57,620 nucleotides of DNA from contig JAIUOK010000030.1 of NCBI GenBank assembly GCA_020161245.1, forward strand, positions 1 through 57,620, written 5' to 3'. The notes under the pieces are model-generated. The model saw only the letters and a list, made by a program, of their open reading frames with translations, searched no databases and was not told the origin of the DNA. The translations under genes and the position numbers were made by a program. Of the stretch, positions 32,372-40,971 are shown piece after piece. The DNA comes from Actinomycetota bacterium (GTDB lineage Bacteria > Actinomycetota > Actinomycetes > S36-B12 > CAIYMF01). How positions within the stretch are numbered: the stretch's first letter is position 1; each line of letters begins with the position of its first letter.

Positions 32372-35300
32372 TCAGACCCGGAAGTCCGCGCTCGTCACCG
32401 CGGTGGCCGCGGAGCCTCCGACACCGGGCAGGACGATCGTCCCGATAGTGGCTCCTCCAGCTGTCTTGACGACCACGGTGGTCGTCGCGGTGGCACTGTC
32501 GTAGCTGATGCTCACGCGGCTGGAGAAGTTCGCCGCCGTCACACCCAGGTTGCGGATGTCGAGCAGCTCCTGGCCGCCAGCGGGGTTGGAGTCGAACCCG
32601 ACGACCGTGTCGGTGCCGAACCCGGAGGACCCGCGGAACACGTACTCGTCGAGCCCGGTCCCACCGGTGAGGGTGTCATCCCCCCCGCCGCCGTTCAGCA
32701 GGTCGATCCCGGCATCGCCGAACAGCTGGTCGCTGCCCGTCCCACCCAGCAGGGAATCGTCGCCGGCGCCGCCGCGGATGACGTCGTCGCCGGCGCTGCC
32801 GGTGATGTCGTCCGCGCCGCCGCCTCCGAGGATCGCGGCGATGCCGCTGAGGACCACGCCGGACAGATCGAGCGACTCGCTGCTACCCGACCCGCTGAGC
32901 GTGACGTTGGCGAACCCCCCAGAGCTGATCTCCTCGATCCCCGTGAGCCCGAGCAGCACGCCGATGACGGTGCCCGCGGCCCCGGCCCGGATGGTGTCGT
33001 GTCCCGTGCCGCCGATGAAGGTGTCGAAGCCCTGACCGGTGCCGGTGACGAGCAGGACGTCGTCGCCTGCCCCGCCGTCGACCCGGTCGTTGCCGGCCTC
33101 GCCCTCCAGCAGATCGGCCCCGCCACGCCCGTTGAGCGTGTCGTTGCCGCCTCGGCCCTCGGCCCAGTCGGAGCCGTTGGTGCCGTTGAACACGTTGGCC
33201 GCAGCCGTGCCGATCCACCGGTCGCCCACCACCGACGTCGCGTTGGACGCGACCTGCTCGGCGGTGCCGTTGGCATCGGTCCAGCTGACGACGGCGCGGA
33301 TGCGCCGGTTCACCTGCGCAGCGCCCGGGGTGTAGCTCCCGGACGTGGCGCCGCTGATCGTCGCCCACGTGCCCGACCCGCCGAGAGCGCTCTGCTGCCA
33401 ACGGATCCGGAGCGTGCCGAGACCGTCCGCGTCGGCAATGGACGCCGTGCTCACGCTGATGGCCTGGCCCTCGGTGACCGCTGTCGGGGAGAGCACCGGC
33501 GCACCTGTGGGTGCGTCGTTGACGTTGCGCACGGCTGCCGTGGCGTTGGAGGAGACAGACTCCAGGACGCCGAGGCCGTCGACGTAGGTGATCTCCACCC
33601 GCAGCGCCTTGCCGACGACCGCGTCACCGAGCGGGCCGGACGACGCACCCTCCGCGAACGTGGTCCACGTGCCGGGGACGGACTCGAACTGCCAGTGGAT
33701 CTGCAGCGTGCCGTCGGCGATGCCGTTGGCGTCGGCGACGGTGTGGGTCACGCTGAGGACCTGGTTCTCGGTCGGCGTGGTGTCGTTGATCGTGATGGTG
33801 CCGGTCCCCGGCGAGTTCTCGCCGTCGGGGAGGATCTCCACGATCTGGTCGGCGAACTGGAGCCGCTCGATGTTGCGCAGCGTGTCGGTGCCATCGGCCT
33901 GGGTTCCGCCGGTGTGGACGACGCGCATCGAGGTGCGGTTCAGCCCGTCGGGGAAGGTGTACTCGGAGCGGTTGCCCGAGAACACCGCGGTGTCTGTGAC
34001 GGACTCCTGGCCGGTCGGGACCACCACCTGGCGCAGGATCTCGATGTCGCCGGGGTTGATGGTCCCGTCGAACACCGCGTTCTGCAGCTGGCCCAGGCTG
34101 GTGTAGGTGGAGCCGCCAGCCTGAAGCCGGACGTCGAGCCAGGCGTCGCCGTCGATGACGTCGTCGCCCCCGCGGCCCTCGATCAGGTCGCTGCCGGCCC
34201 CGCCGAGCAGGATGTTGCCGCCGGTGAAGACGGCGACGTCCGCCCCGAGGATCGCGCGCAGGCCGTCGATCTTGTCGATGTCGGTCAGCTCGTGGCCCGC
34301 GAGCGACACCTCGCCGGCGCTGGCCGCATCGCGGTTGTCGCCGCGCAGGATGTCGTCGTTGTCCCAGCCGGACAGGCCCTCGACGAGGTCGAACCGGTCG
34401 GCGAACGGCTTGCCCGGGAGCGGCAGGCCCGCGACGAGGGTCATGTCGTCGTCTGCTGCCACGGTCTGGCGGGCGTTGGTCACCCAGTCGAAGCCGAGCA
34501 TGCCGCCGTTACGGTTCGCGCCGGTGGAGGCGACCATGATGTCGTCACCGCCCTCGGCGTCGTAGTCGTCGTTGCCGCTGACGTCGGTGAGGACGTCGTC
34601 GCCGCCGGCCGGGTCGTTCTGGAGGTTGTTGGCGTTGTCGCCCTGCACCAGGTCGAAGCCGGCGCCACCTTCCACCCAGTCGTCGCCGAGATTGCCCGCG
34701 ATGACGTCGTTGCCCGCGCCGCCGCGAACGAAGTCGTCGTGCAGCCCGGCGATGCTCTCGTCGCCGTCGGTGCCGTGGACGATGAAGTCCTTTCCGGAGC
34801 CACCGAAGACGAGGTCGAACCCGGGTCCGGGGTTGATCCGGTCGTTGCCGGAGCCGCCCTTGATCGTGTCGTCGCCGAAGACATCGGTGATGTGATCGTC
34901 GCCGTCGCCGCCGAGCAGGGCGTCAACACCGTCGCCGCCCTCGATGCGGTCGCCGCCGCCCGTCCCGTGGATGGTGTCGTCGCCCTCGTCCGTGCGGATC
35001 CGGTCGGCCGCCGAACTGCCGATGACGTGCACGTGCTGCGGTCCGGTGAACCGGATGGTGCCGTTGGCCTCGCGGAACAGGCTCGCGCCAGGTCCGCACT
35101 GGGCCACCGAAGGCAGCGGGTCGCCGGGGCCGACGTTCGACAGGTCGATCGTGCAGTCAGGAGTGGCGAAGACGTCGAAGGGCAGGCTGGCTGCGTCGCT
35201 GTTGCGGGAGATGAGCGCGCCGAACGAGTTGTTCTCCAGCTGCGAGAGCAGGTTGGTGCCGTTGAGCCGCGACAGGTAGTAGAAGCGGTCGCCGAACTGC

Positions 35301-37666
35301 AGGTTCTCGAGCTGGTTCTCGAACACGAAGTTGAACGAGGAGCCGAGCATGGAGCCGAACAGGCCGGGCTTCTCCGCGAGGCCGCCGATCCAGAACTCGA
35401 TGTCCTCAAGGCCCGAGGCCGCGGTGTCCGACCACGTCCCGGAGCCCTCCATGAAGGCCACCCGGTCCTCGGGGGCGCCGGCGCCGCCGGAGACCAGCAG
35501 AACGGCAGCGGCGCGCTTGGCAGCGAGCGTGTCCGCGCCCTCGAGCGAGGGGTGGGTGCCATAGGCGGCCACGAAGTTCACCAGCGACTCGCGGTTGCGC
35601 AGTGAGGCGCCGAAGTCGTTCCAGCTGGTGTACGGGGCGAGGTTGCCGTCCTCAGTCGCGGCGTAGAACGTCCTGCGCGCGGCGTTGAGGCCGGGGACGC
35701 CGGTGTCACGGGCGCGTGCGAGGTTCAGCGTCGCCAGGTCCAGCGGCAGGCCCACGAGGCGGTTGCGCAGGGCATCGGTCACGAATTCATCGATCTCGTT
35801 GCCGACCTCGTAGATGTTGCCGCGCACGATGGCGCCGGCCGCCTGCTCCGGGGTGAGCTGGCCGTCATTGGTGAACGCCACCGGGTTGAGGAATGCATCG
35901 AACAGGGACATGTCGGCGGTGCTGCCGTCGGCGAGCGTCCGACGCACGTCCTCGGTGAGCATCGAGTGCCCGAACCGGTAGACCACGTGCGCGAACTCGG
36001 CGGTGATGGCCGGATCGACGACAGGGCTGTAGCCGCTCTCGTTGCGCGGGAGGATGTCGATGTTCGGCGATATCTTGCGGGCGAACTCCTCGAACACGAG
36101 GTGCTGGTACTGCATCTCGGTCACGAGGCGCGCCGCCTGGAACAGCCGCTCGCCGTTCCATCCCTCAGCCCCGGCGGCCAGCTTCCACTCCTCCTGGAAC
36201 GCGGGGTCGTCGGTCTGGGCGTCGATGAGGGCCTTGATGTCGTCGAGGACGCGGTTGTGCTCGCTGTGGAACACGTGGTGCACCGCGGTGAGCCCGATGT
36301 TCTCGTTGCCTCGGCCGTCACCGGTGATGAAGTGGCGGGCGAGCATCTCGTCGTCGTAGGTGGTCGGGTCGCCGTCGTCGCCGATGGTGTCGTCGCCGTC
36401 CGCGGTCTTCTGGATCCCCGGCGTGCCGGGGTTGTTGTCGTGGTCGAACGCGTCCGGCACCGCGTGGTGGGCGATGTCGTCCAGGAACGCGTGGCCGGTG
36501 CCGCCACCCAGGAGCTGCGGCTTGCCGTCGGCACCCGGGGTGAACTTCCCGTAGAGGTCGGTCTTGACCAGCGGCACGTCGAACACGTCGGTGTCCTCGA
36601 GCACGATGCCGAGCTTCTCCTCGGCCTGGGCCTTGACATGCGCCCAGTCGGCGAGGCCGCCGTCGGGGTTGTCGAGCAGCTTGCCGGTCGCCACGGGGAC
36701 ACCGTCGACCATCTCGTACTCGCGCAGGAACACCTGGTGCGACGGGTGCGAGGTGTAGGTCTGGTTCTGGTCGACGAACGCCGTCGTGCGGTTCACGTGG
36801 TCGCGCACGTCGTCGGCGGTGCCGAGCACGCCGTCGGGGCCGGGCTGGTTGGTGGCCCGGGTGAGCACCATGAAGTTCGTGTGGACGTCGTCGGCGGTGC
36901 CGAGCTCGCCGTCCTCGCCTGCCGGGTCCTGGTACAGCGGGTCGTCCGGCTGCAGCGGGACGATCACGGTGCCGCTGCCGCCCTTGCCGACCAGGTCGAG
37001 GCCGTGGTCGAAGAACTGCCCGAACAGGGTGAACCAGGCGTTGAAGCGTGCGGACAGGCCGGCGTCCGTGGCGGTGTTCGGGATGAACAGACCGGTGGCC
37101 GGGGTTGACGGGTCGCCGTCGACGTCGATGAGGTCTCCGTCGGTGCCCTGGCGGCCCGCGCTGGCCACCGCCGCCGGGTTGGACGTGGTCTGGTCCACGA
37201 TCAAGTTGCTCACCACGCGCGGAGCGGCGTCGCAGACCAGGCCCGAGGGCTGGTTGTACGACGTCGCCGGGCCGTCCTCCGGCCCCACGCACAGCGGGTC
37301 GCCGACCCGGAAGGACGGGGGCAGCAGCCGTGGGAAGGCCTCGTCCGCAGCGCCCCAGGCGTCCTTGCCCGGGTAGAGGTTGTTGTAGACGCCCGTGACA
37401 GTGCGCAGGCCGTCACCGGACAGCCTGCTGGCCACCTGGCCCTCGCCCAGACCGATGGTGGGCCTGCCGTCGGGGCTGGCCTCCGCCACCTTGATCTGCT
37501 TGAGGATGAACTGCAGGTCCTCCTTGACCAGCTGGAAGCCGCCCGGGATTCCGTCCGGGACGGGTGCGGCGCCCGCGGGCGCGGCCACTCCGAGGCCGCT
37601 GGCCACGATCGCTGCCGACAAGCCGGCCCCGATCGCGGCCCTCCGAGCCTTGCGATGCTTGCGCAT
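32372..37666 (-). CDS. Giant secreted animal-type haem peroxidase with RTX calcium-binding repeats
   Basis: 1764 residues. A Sec-type signal peptide is present (MRKHRKARRAAIGAGLSAAI to PAGAA). The peroxidase domain covers about residues 130-780: distal His221 in LFGQFFDHGLDL, FVDQNQTYTSHPS, an HSEHNRV block near 470 and the proximal His in VYRFGHSMLTEDV near 566. RTX nonapeptides of GGxGxDxhx type follow (about 880-1110, e.g. GGDGDDHITDVFGDDTIKGG). Two Ig-like modules come next (about 1290-1480), then a second RTX block (about 1480-1700) and a C-terminal beta region. RTX proteins usually leave by type I secretion with no signal peptide. A Sec signal here implies another route. Likely an extracellular oxidant generator or surface protein. 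Confidence 0.9.
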   Translation of the reverse strand: MRKHRKARRAAIGAGLSAAIVASGLGVAAPAGAAPVPDGIPGGFQLVKEDLQFILKQIKVAEASPDGRPTIGLGEGQVASRLSGDGLRTVTGVYNNLYPGKDAWGAADEAFPRLLPPSFRVGDPLCVGPEDGPATSYNQPSGLVCDAAPRVVSNLIVDQTTSNPAAVASAGRQGTDGDLIDVDGDPSTPATGLFIPNTATDAGLSARFNAWFTLFGQFFDHGLDLVGKGGSGTVIVPLQPDDPLYQDPAGEDGELGTADDVHTNFMVLTRATNQPGPDGVLGTADDVRDHVNRTTAFVDQNQTYTSHPSHQVFLREYEMVDGVPVATGKLLDNPDGGLADWAHVKAQAEEKLGIVLEDTDVFDVPLVKTDLYGKFTPGADGKPQLLGGGTGHAFLDDIAHHAVPDAFDHDNNPGTPGIQKTADGDDTIGDDGDPTTYDDEMLARHFITGDGRGNENIGLTAVHHVFHSEHNRVLDDIKALIDAQTDDPAFQEEWKLAAGAEGWNGERLFQAARLVTEMQYQHLVFEEFARKISPNIDILPRNESGYSPVVDPAITAEFAHVVYRFGHSMLTEDVRRTLADGSTADMSLFDAFLNPVAFTNDGQLTPEQAAGAIVRGNIYEVGNEIDEFVTDALRNRLVGLPLDLATLNLARARDTGVPGLNAARRTFYAATEDGNLAPYTSWNDFGASLRNRESLVNFVAAYGTHPSLEGADTLAAKRAAAVLLVSGGAGAPEDRVAFMEGSGTWSDTAASGLEDIEFWIGGLAEKPGLFGSMLGSSFNFVFENQLENLQFGDRFYYLSRLNGTNLLSQLENNSFGALISRNSDAASLPFDVFATPDCTIDLSNVGPGDPLPSVAQCGPGASLFREANGTIRFTGPQHVHVIGSSAADRIRTDEGDDTIHGTGGGDRIEGGDGVDALLGGDGDDHITDVFGDDTIKGGSGNDRINPGPGFDLVFGGSGKDFIVHGTDGDESIAGLHDDFVRGGAGNDVIAGNLGDDWVEGGAGFDLVQGDNANNLQNDPAGGDDVLTDVSGNDDYDAEGGDDIMVASTGANRNGGMLGFDWVTNARQTVAADDDMTLVAGLPLPGKPFADRFDLVEGLSGWDNDDILRGDNRDAASAGEVSLAGHELTDIDKIDGLRAILGADVAVFTGGNILLGGAGSDLIEGRGGDDVIDGDAWLDVRLQAGGSTYTSLGQLQNAVFDGTINPGDIEILRQVVVPTGQESVTDTAVFSGNRSEYTFPDGLNRTSMRVVHTGGTQADGTDTLRNIERLQFADQIVEILPDGENSPGTGTITINDTTPTENQVLSVTHTVADANGIADGTLQIHWQFESVPGTWTTFAEGASSGPLGDAVVGKALRVEITYVDGLGVLESVSSNATAAVRNVNDAPTGAPVLSPTAVTEGQAISVSTASIADADGLGTLRIRWQQSALGGSGTWATISGATSGSYTPGAAQVNRRIRAVVSWTDANGTAEQVASNATSVVGDRWIGTAAANVFNGTNGSDWAEGRGGNDTLNGRGGADLLEGEAGNDRVDGGAGDDVLLVTGTGQGFDTFIGGTGHDTIRAGAAGTVIGVLLGLTGIEEISSGGFANVTLSGSGSSESLDLSGVVLSGIAAILGGGGADDITGSAGDDVIRGGAGDDSLLGGTGSDQLFGDAGIDLLNGGGGDDTLTGGTGLDEYVFRGSSGFGTDTVVGFDSNPAGGQELLDIRNLGVTAANFSSRVSISYDSATATTTVVVKTAGGATIGTIVLPGVGGSAATAVTSADFRV

Positions 37667-37936
37667 GGGTTGCCCCCTTCGTCGTCGCCGGGCGCGGGCC
37701 CGGACTGCGCAGCCGGAGCCGGGACGCTCCGCCTGTCGAGGGGTCGACGGTGGCCGCAGCGGCGTCAGAGCCGCGTCAAACGATCTTGGTCCGCCGTACC
37801 GAGGGTGACCTTGCCTGCGCCGATCGGGTGAGAGCCGGGCTCCGGGGGTTTCCGCCGTCCGCAGGCACAGTGACACTGCGTGGACCGGTGGCGGCGCCTG
37901 GGCTGTGACCGGTCCTGTGTCGCTCGTGGGGTGCTC

Positions 37937-40102
37937 ATGGCCGAGGCTCGGAGGCTGTCCGGCGGCTCGCGCCTGCGCTCCGCCGCTGCCGCCATGGTGC
38001 TGGGTGCGTTGGGCTGGCTCGCGCTGCGAGCCGTGGGCGCTGGCCTGCTGTTTGCTGCGGCAGCGCTCGCGGGCTCGATGTCGATCGCCGTCGTCGGCGA
38101 CACGGTGGTGGTGGAGGCGATCGCGGGGGCCGTGGTGGCCGCCGGGGTACGCCGCCGCCGGCTCGAGGATGATGGCTGGGCCGAGGTCCGACTCCTCGGC
38201 CCTCTCTCGGTCCGGCTCGCCGGGGGACGCAGGGTCGCGCCCTCGGCCTGGCGCAGCTCCAAGAACGTGGATCTCCTCCGGATGCTCGCGCTGGCCGGCC
38301 GGCCAATCCTCGCCGACGAGGCGATGGCTCTGCTGTGGCCGGGTGCCGACGAGCGCAAGGCGCGTGCCTCGTTGCGGACCGCCGTGTTCGAGGTGCGCCG
38401 GGTCCTGGGCCAGCACCATGTGGTCCGTGACGGCGAGCACCTCTCGCTGGCCGACGTGTGGGTCGACGTGAACGTGTTCCGAGCTCTGGCCGCTTCGGCG
38501 CGGGCCGCATTCGAGGCGGGCGAGTTCGAGGCCTGCGTGCGGGCCGCGCGCAGGGCCGAGGCGCTCCACGTCGCGCCCGTTGCCGCCCGGGCGACCGACT
38601 CCATCCCCCAGAGCGAGCTGCTGGCCGAGCTCGACGACCTCCGCCGCGACATGCTCGTCGACGCGGGGCACTCCGCGCTCGCGCTGGGGCGGCCATCGGT
38701 CGCCGTCGAGCTCCTGCGCGAGGTGGTGCGCGACAGCCTCCCGCTCGAGAGGGCGTTCCGCTGCCTCATGGTCGCCTACGAGTCCACCGGCGAGGTGGGG
38801 CTCGCACTGCAGACCTACGAGCGCTGCCGGGAGACGCTCGCCGAGGAGCTCGGGGTCGACCCGTCGCCGCAGACCCAGCAGGTCTTCCAGCGACTGCTCG
38901 CGGCGCAGCCCGCAGCCGTCGACGAGCCAGCCCCGCTGGGCGGGGAGGCCGCCGGGCCGGCCGACGGCCTTCACCGGCTGCTGTCCTGCCTCGACGACGA
39001 CGACCTCGACGCGCTGCTGCTCGTCGCGGTGGCCGACGGCGACGTGCGCACCGACGAGATCGCCGAGGCCTACGGGGCCCCCGTCGACGCGGCGGTCGGC
39101 GCCCTCCTGGATCTCGGCTGCGTCTCCCGCTCCCGCGCGGGGGCCGTGCGCGTGCGCGATCCCCGGTTGCGCGATTGCCTGCGCGACTGGATGCGGCCGC
39201 AGCATCGGGAGCAGCTCGAGGCCCGACTCGCTGCGGCCTCCGCTGAGCGCGTAGATCCCACGGCGCCGGGGCGGGACCTGGTGGCGCGCGCGAGGGCAGC
39301 CCTGGCCGAGCGCAGGCTCGCCGAAGCGCAGCACCTGGCACGCCTGGCGGCCTCGTCGCCCGACCACGACGTGCGGGCGGAGGCCGTCGCGCTGTCCCTG
39401 CTCCCGGAGGTGCTGGGCGGTGCGGGCGGCGACTGGGTGGCGGGTGCTGCGCTGGAGGCGGCGCGCGAGCACACGTCGTGCGGAGGGTCGCCGACCTCCC
39501 CGCACCGCCGTCGGCTGGAGTGCCTGGCGGCGCTCGCCGAGCCCACGTCCGTGGACCTCGATCCGGATGTGCTCGCGATCGACCTCGATCCGCGCGACCG
39601 GTGGATGGTGGCGCGCCTTCTGCTGCGTTCCGGGCGTCTCGAGGATGCCGCGCTGCTCGCCGACGTCTTCGAGGGCTACGACGACACGCTCGCGGGCCCG
39701 CTCATGCTGCTGATCCGGGCCCACGCGGTGCTCGCCCAGCGCGAGCCTGCGGAGAGCCTGCGCCTGCTCGAGCACCTCGTCGACGGTCTCACGGTTCCGT
39801 CGCTGGTCCTTCCCGAGGCGCTCGGCACGGCGGCCGCGATCGCCGCCGTGCACCTCGGCGACGCCCGTCGCGCGGAGCTGCTGCTGGCCGACTACGAGCA
39901 CGCGCTCGAGGACGGCGCCGAGGGCGCGAACGAGCGGTTCTGGCGCCTGCTCGCCCGCTCCACCGTCGTAGCCGGGCCGGAGCTGGCGCGCGTCTCGTTC
40001 CGCACCCGGGCCGAGGAGCTGGCGACCGCCAGCCTGCCCGGGTACCGCCGCATCGCGGCGTGCCTGCTCGAGCCGCACCGGCCGGTTGCCGTCGTCGCGT
40101 AG
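37937..40102 (+). CDS. Membrane-anchored SARP/BTAD transcriptional regulator
   Basis: 721 residues. Two hydrophobic segments at the N-terminus (AAAAMVLGALGWLALRAVGA and LLFAAAALAGSMSIAVVGDT) come before the DNA-binding module. An OmpR-like winged helix (VRLLGPLSVRLAGGRRVAPS to RASLRTAVFEVRRVLG, residues ~83-155) and a bacterial transcriptional activator domain (ELLAELDDLRRDMLVDAGHS to ALQTYERCRETLAEELGVDP) follow. The last ~400 residues are helical and TPR-like. SARPs are normally soluble. It is transcribed divergently from the giant peroxidase gene with a 270-base shared upstream region, so that gene is an obvious candidate target. ATG 37937 was chosen as start. Confidence 0.85.
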   Translation: MAEARRLSGGSRLRSAAAAMVLGALGWLALRAVGAGLLFAAAALAGSMSIAVVGDTVVVEAIAGAVVAAGVRRRRLEDDGWAEVRLLGPLSVRLAGGRRVAPSAWRSSKNVDLLRMLALAGRPILADEAMALLWPGADERKARASLRTAVFEVRRVLGQHHVVRDGEHLSLADVWVDVNVFRALAASARAAFEAGEFEACVRAARRAEALHVAPVAARATDSIPQSELLAELDDLRRDMLVDAGHSALALGRPSVAVELLREVVRDSLPLERAFRCLMVAYESTGEVGLALQTYERCRETLAEELGVDPSPQTQQVFQRLLAAQPAAVDEPAPLGGEAAGPADGLHRLLSCLDDDDLDALLLVAVADGDVRTDEIAEAYGAPVDAAVGALLDLGCVSRSRAGAVRVRDPRLRDCLRDWMRPQHREQLEARLAAASAERVDPTAPGRDLVARARAALAERRLAEAQHLARLAASSPDHDVRAEAVALSLLPEVLGGAGGDWVAGAALEAAREHTSCGGSPTSPHRRRLECLAALAEPTSVDLDPDVLAIDLDPRDRWMVARLLLRSGRLEDAALLADVFEGYDDTLAGPLMLLIRAHAVLAQREPAESLRLLEHLVDGLTVPSLVLPEALGTAAAIAAVHLGDARRAELLLADYEHALEDGAEGANERFWRLLARSTVVAGPELARVSFRTRAEELATASLPGYRRIAACLLEPHRPVAVVA

Positions 40103-40140
40103 CAGCTCCCGGCGTCACCGGTCGGCGTCACAGCGCCGGT

Positions 40141-40932
40141 CTATCGCGCGCCGCTGCGCAGCGCCGAACGCCCCCACCGGTCGACGCAGTACGACAGCGT
40201 CTGGTCGACCGCGAGCTCGCGCGTGGAGTTGCCGATGCGCACGACGAACACCGGTGCGGCGTCGCCCTTCGTCGGCCGGAGGAACACCGGCCGTCGGGCC
40301 GCGGGCACGCGCACGACGCACACCACGGCGTCGCGCACGGTCTCGAACTCGACGCCGACGCGGGCGGTCTCGGTGGCGCCGATGGAGGCCACGAGCATGT
40401 CGCGCATCCACAGCTCGAAGCGGTCGTTGTCGGGAGCCTTCATCAGCACGTAGTCGTCGGCGAGCCCGCACACCTCGCCGTCGTCGGTGACGCCGATGAG
40501 CAGCACACCGCCCTCGGCGTTGAGGAACGCGGCGACGGTCTTGGCGATGACGCGCTCGATCTTCTCGTCGCGCGTGCCGGTGTGGCGGTTGAAGCGGGCC
40601 GACGACTTGAACTCCACCTGCGCGCTCTCGCCCGCGCGGATGAGCTCCTCGACGCCCGCGCGCGGCGTCATGCGTGCGGACTTCCATCGCTCCATGACCA
40701 GCAGCACGACGACGGTGACGGCGAGCGCGACGCGCAGCGCGATGATCGGCGCCGATCCGCCGTGGTCGGCGCGGAACGCCGTCACGAGCACGCCGGCCAC
40801 CGAGCCGACGACGCCGGCCAGCACCGCCTCGGTCCAGGTCAGCCGCACGCGGCTGCGAAGCAGCGCCCGGCCCACCAGCCCGAGCAGCACGCCGGCGGCG
40901 AGCGCGGTCACGTAGGCGAGGGCGTCGTTCAC
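40141..40932 (-). CDS. Membrane protein with Schlafen AlbA_2 domain
   Basis: 263 residues. Three or so N-terminal helices (AYVTALAAGVLLGLVGRALL, EAVLAGVVGSVAGVLVTAF, IIALRVALAVTVVVLLVM) precede an AlbA_2 (divergent AAA_4/Schlafen) domain. ESAQVEFKSSARF, the helix KTVAAFLNAEGG and VLLIGVTDDGEVCGL are its typical blocks. AlbA_2 domains occur in regulators and in some antiviral proteins, and in Schlafens they have RNase activity. Biochemical role here unknown. It stands between the SARP gene and the MBL-GGDEF gene. Confidence 0.8.
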   Translation of the reverse strand: MNDALAYVTALAAGVLLGLVGRALLRSRVRLTWTEAVLAGVVGSVAGVLVTAFRADHGGSAPIIALRVALAVTVVVLLVMERWKSARMTPRAGVEELIRAGESAQVEFKSSARFNRHTGTRDEKIERVIAKTVAAFLNAEGGVLLIGVTDDGEVCGLADDYVLMKAPDNDRFELWMRDMLVASIGATETARVGVEFETVRDAVVCVVRVPAARRPVFLRPTKGDAAPVFVVRIGNSTRELAVDQTLSYCVDRWGRSALRSGAR

Positions 40933-40971
40933 GCCGGCAACCCTACGAGGTGCTCGGGAGAGCCCCCTACG

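Noticed and set aside
31016..35605. Plus-strand open frame of over 1500 codons opposite the peroxidase
   Set aside because: It is a shadow of the RTX repeat region, where regular codon use on the other strand removes stops. The peroxidase frame has a signal peptide, motifs and terminators.
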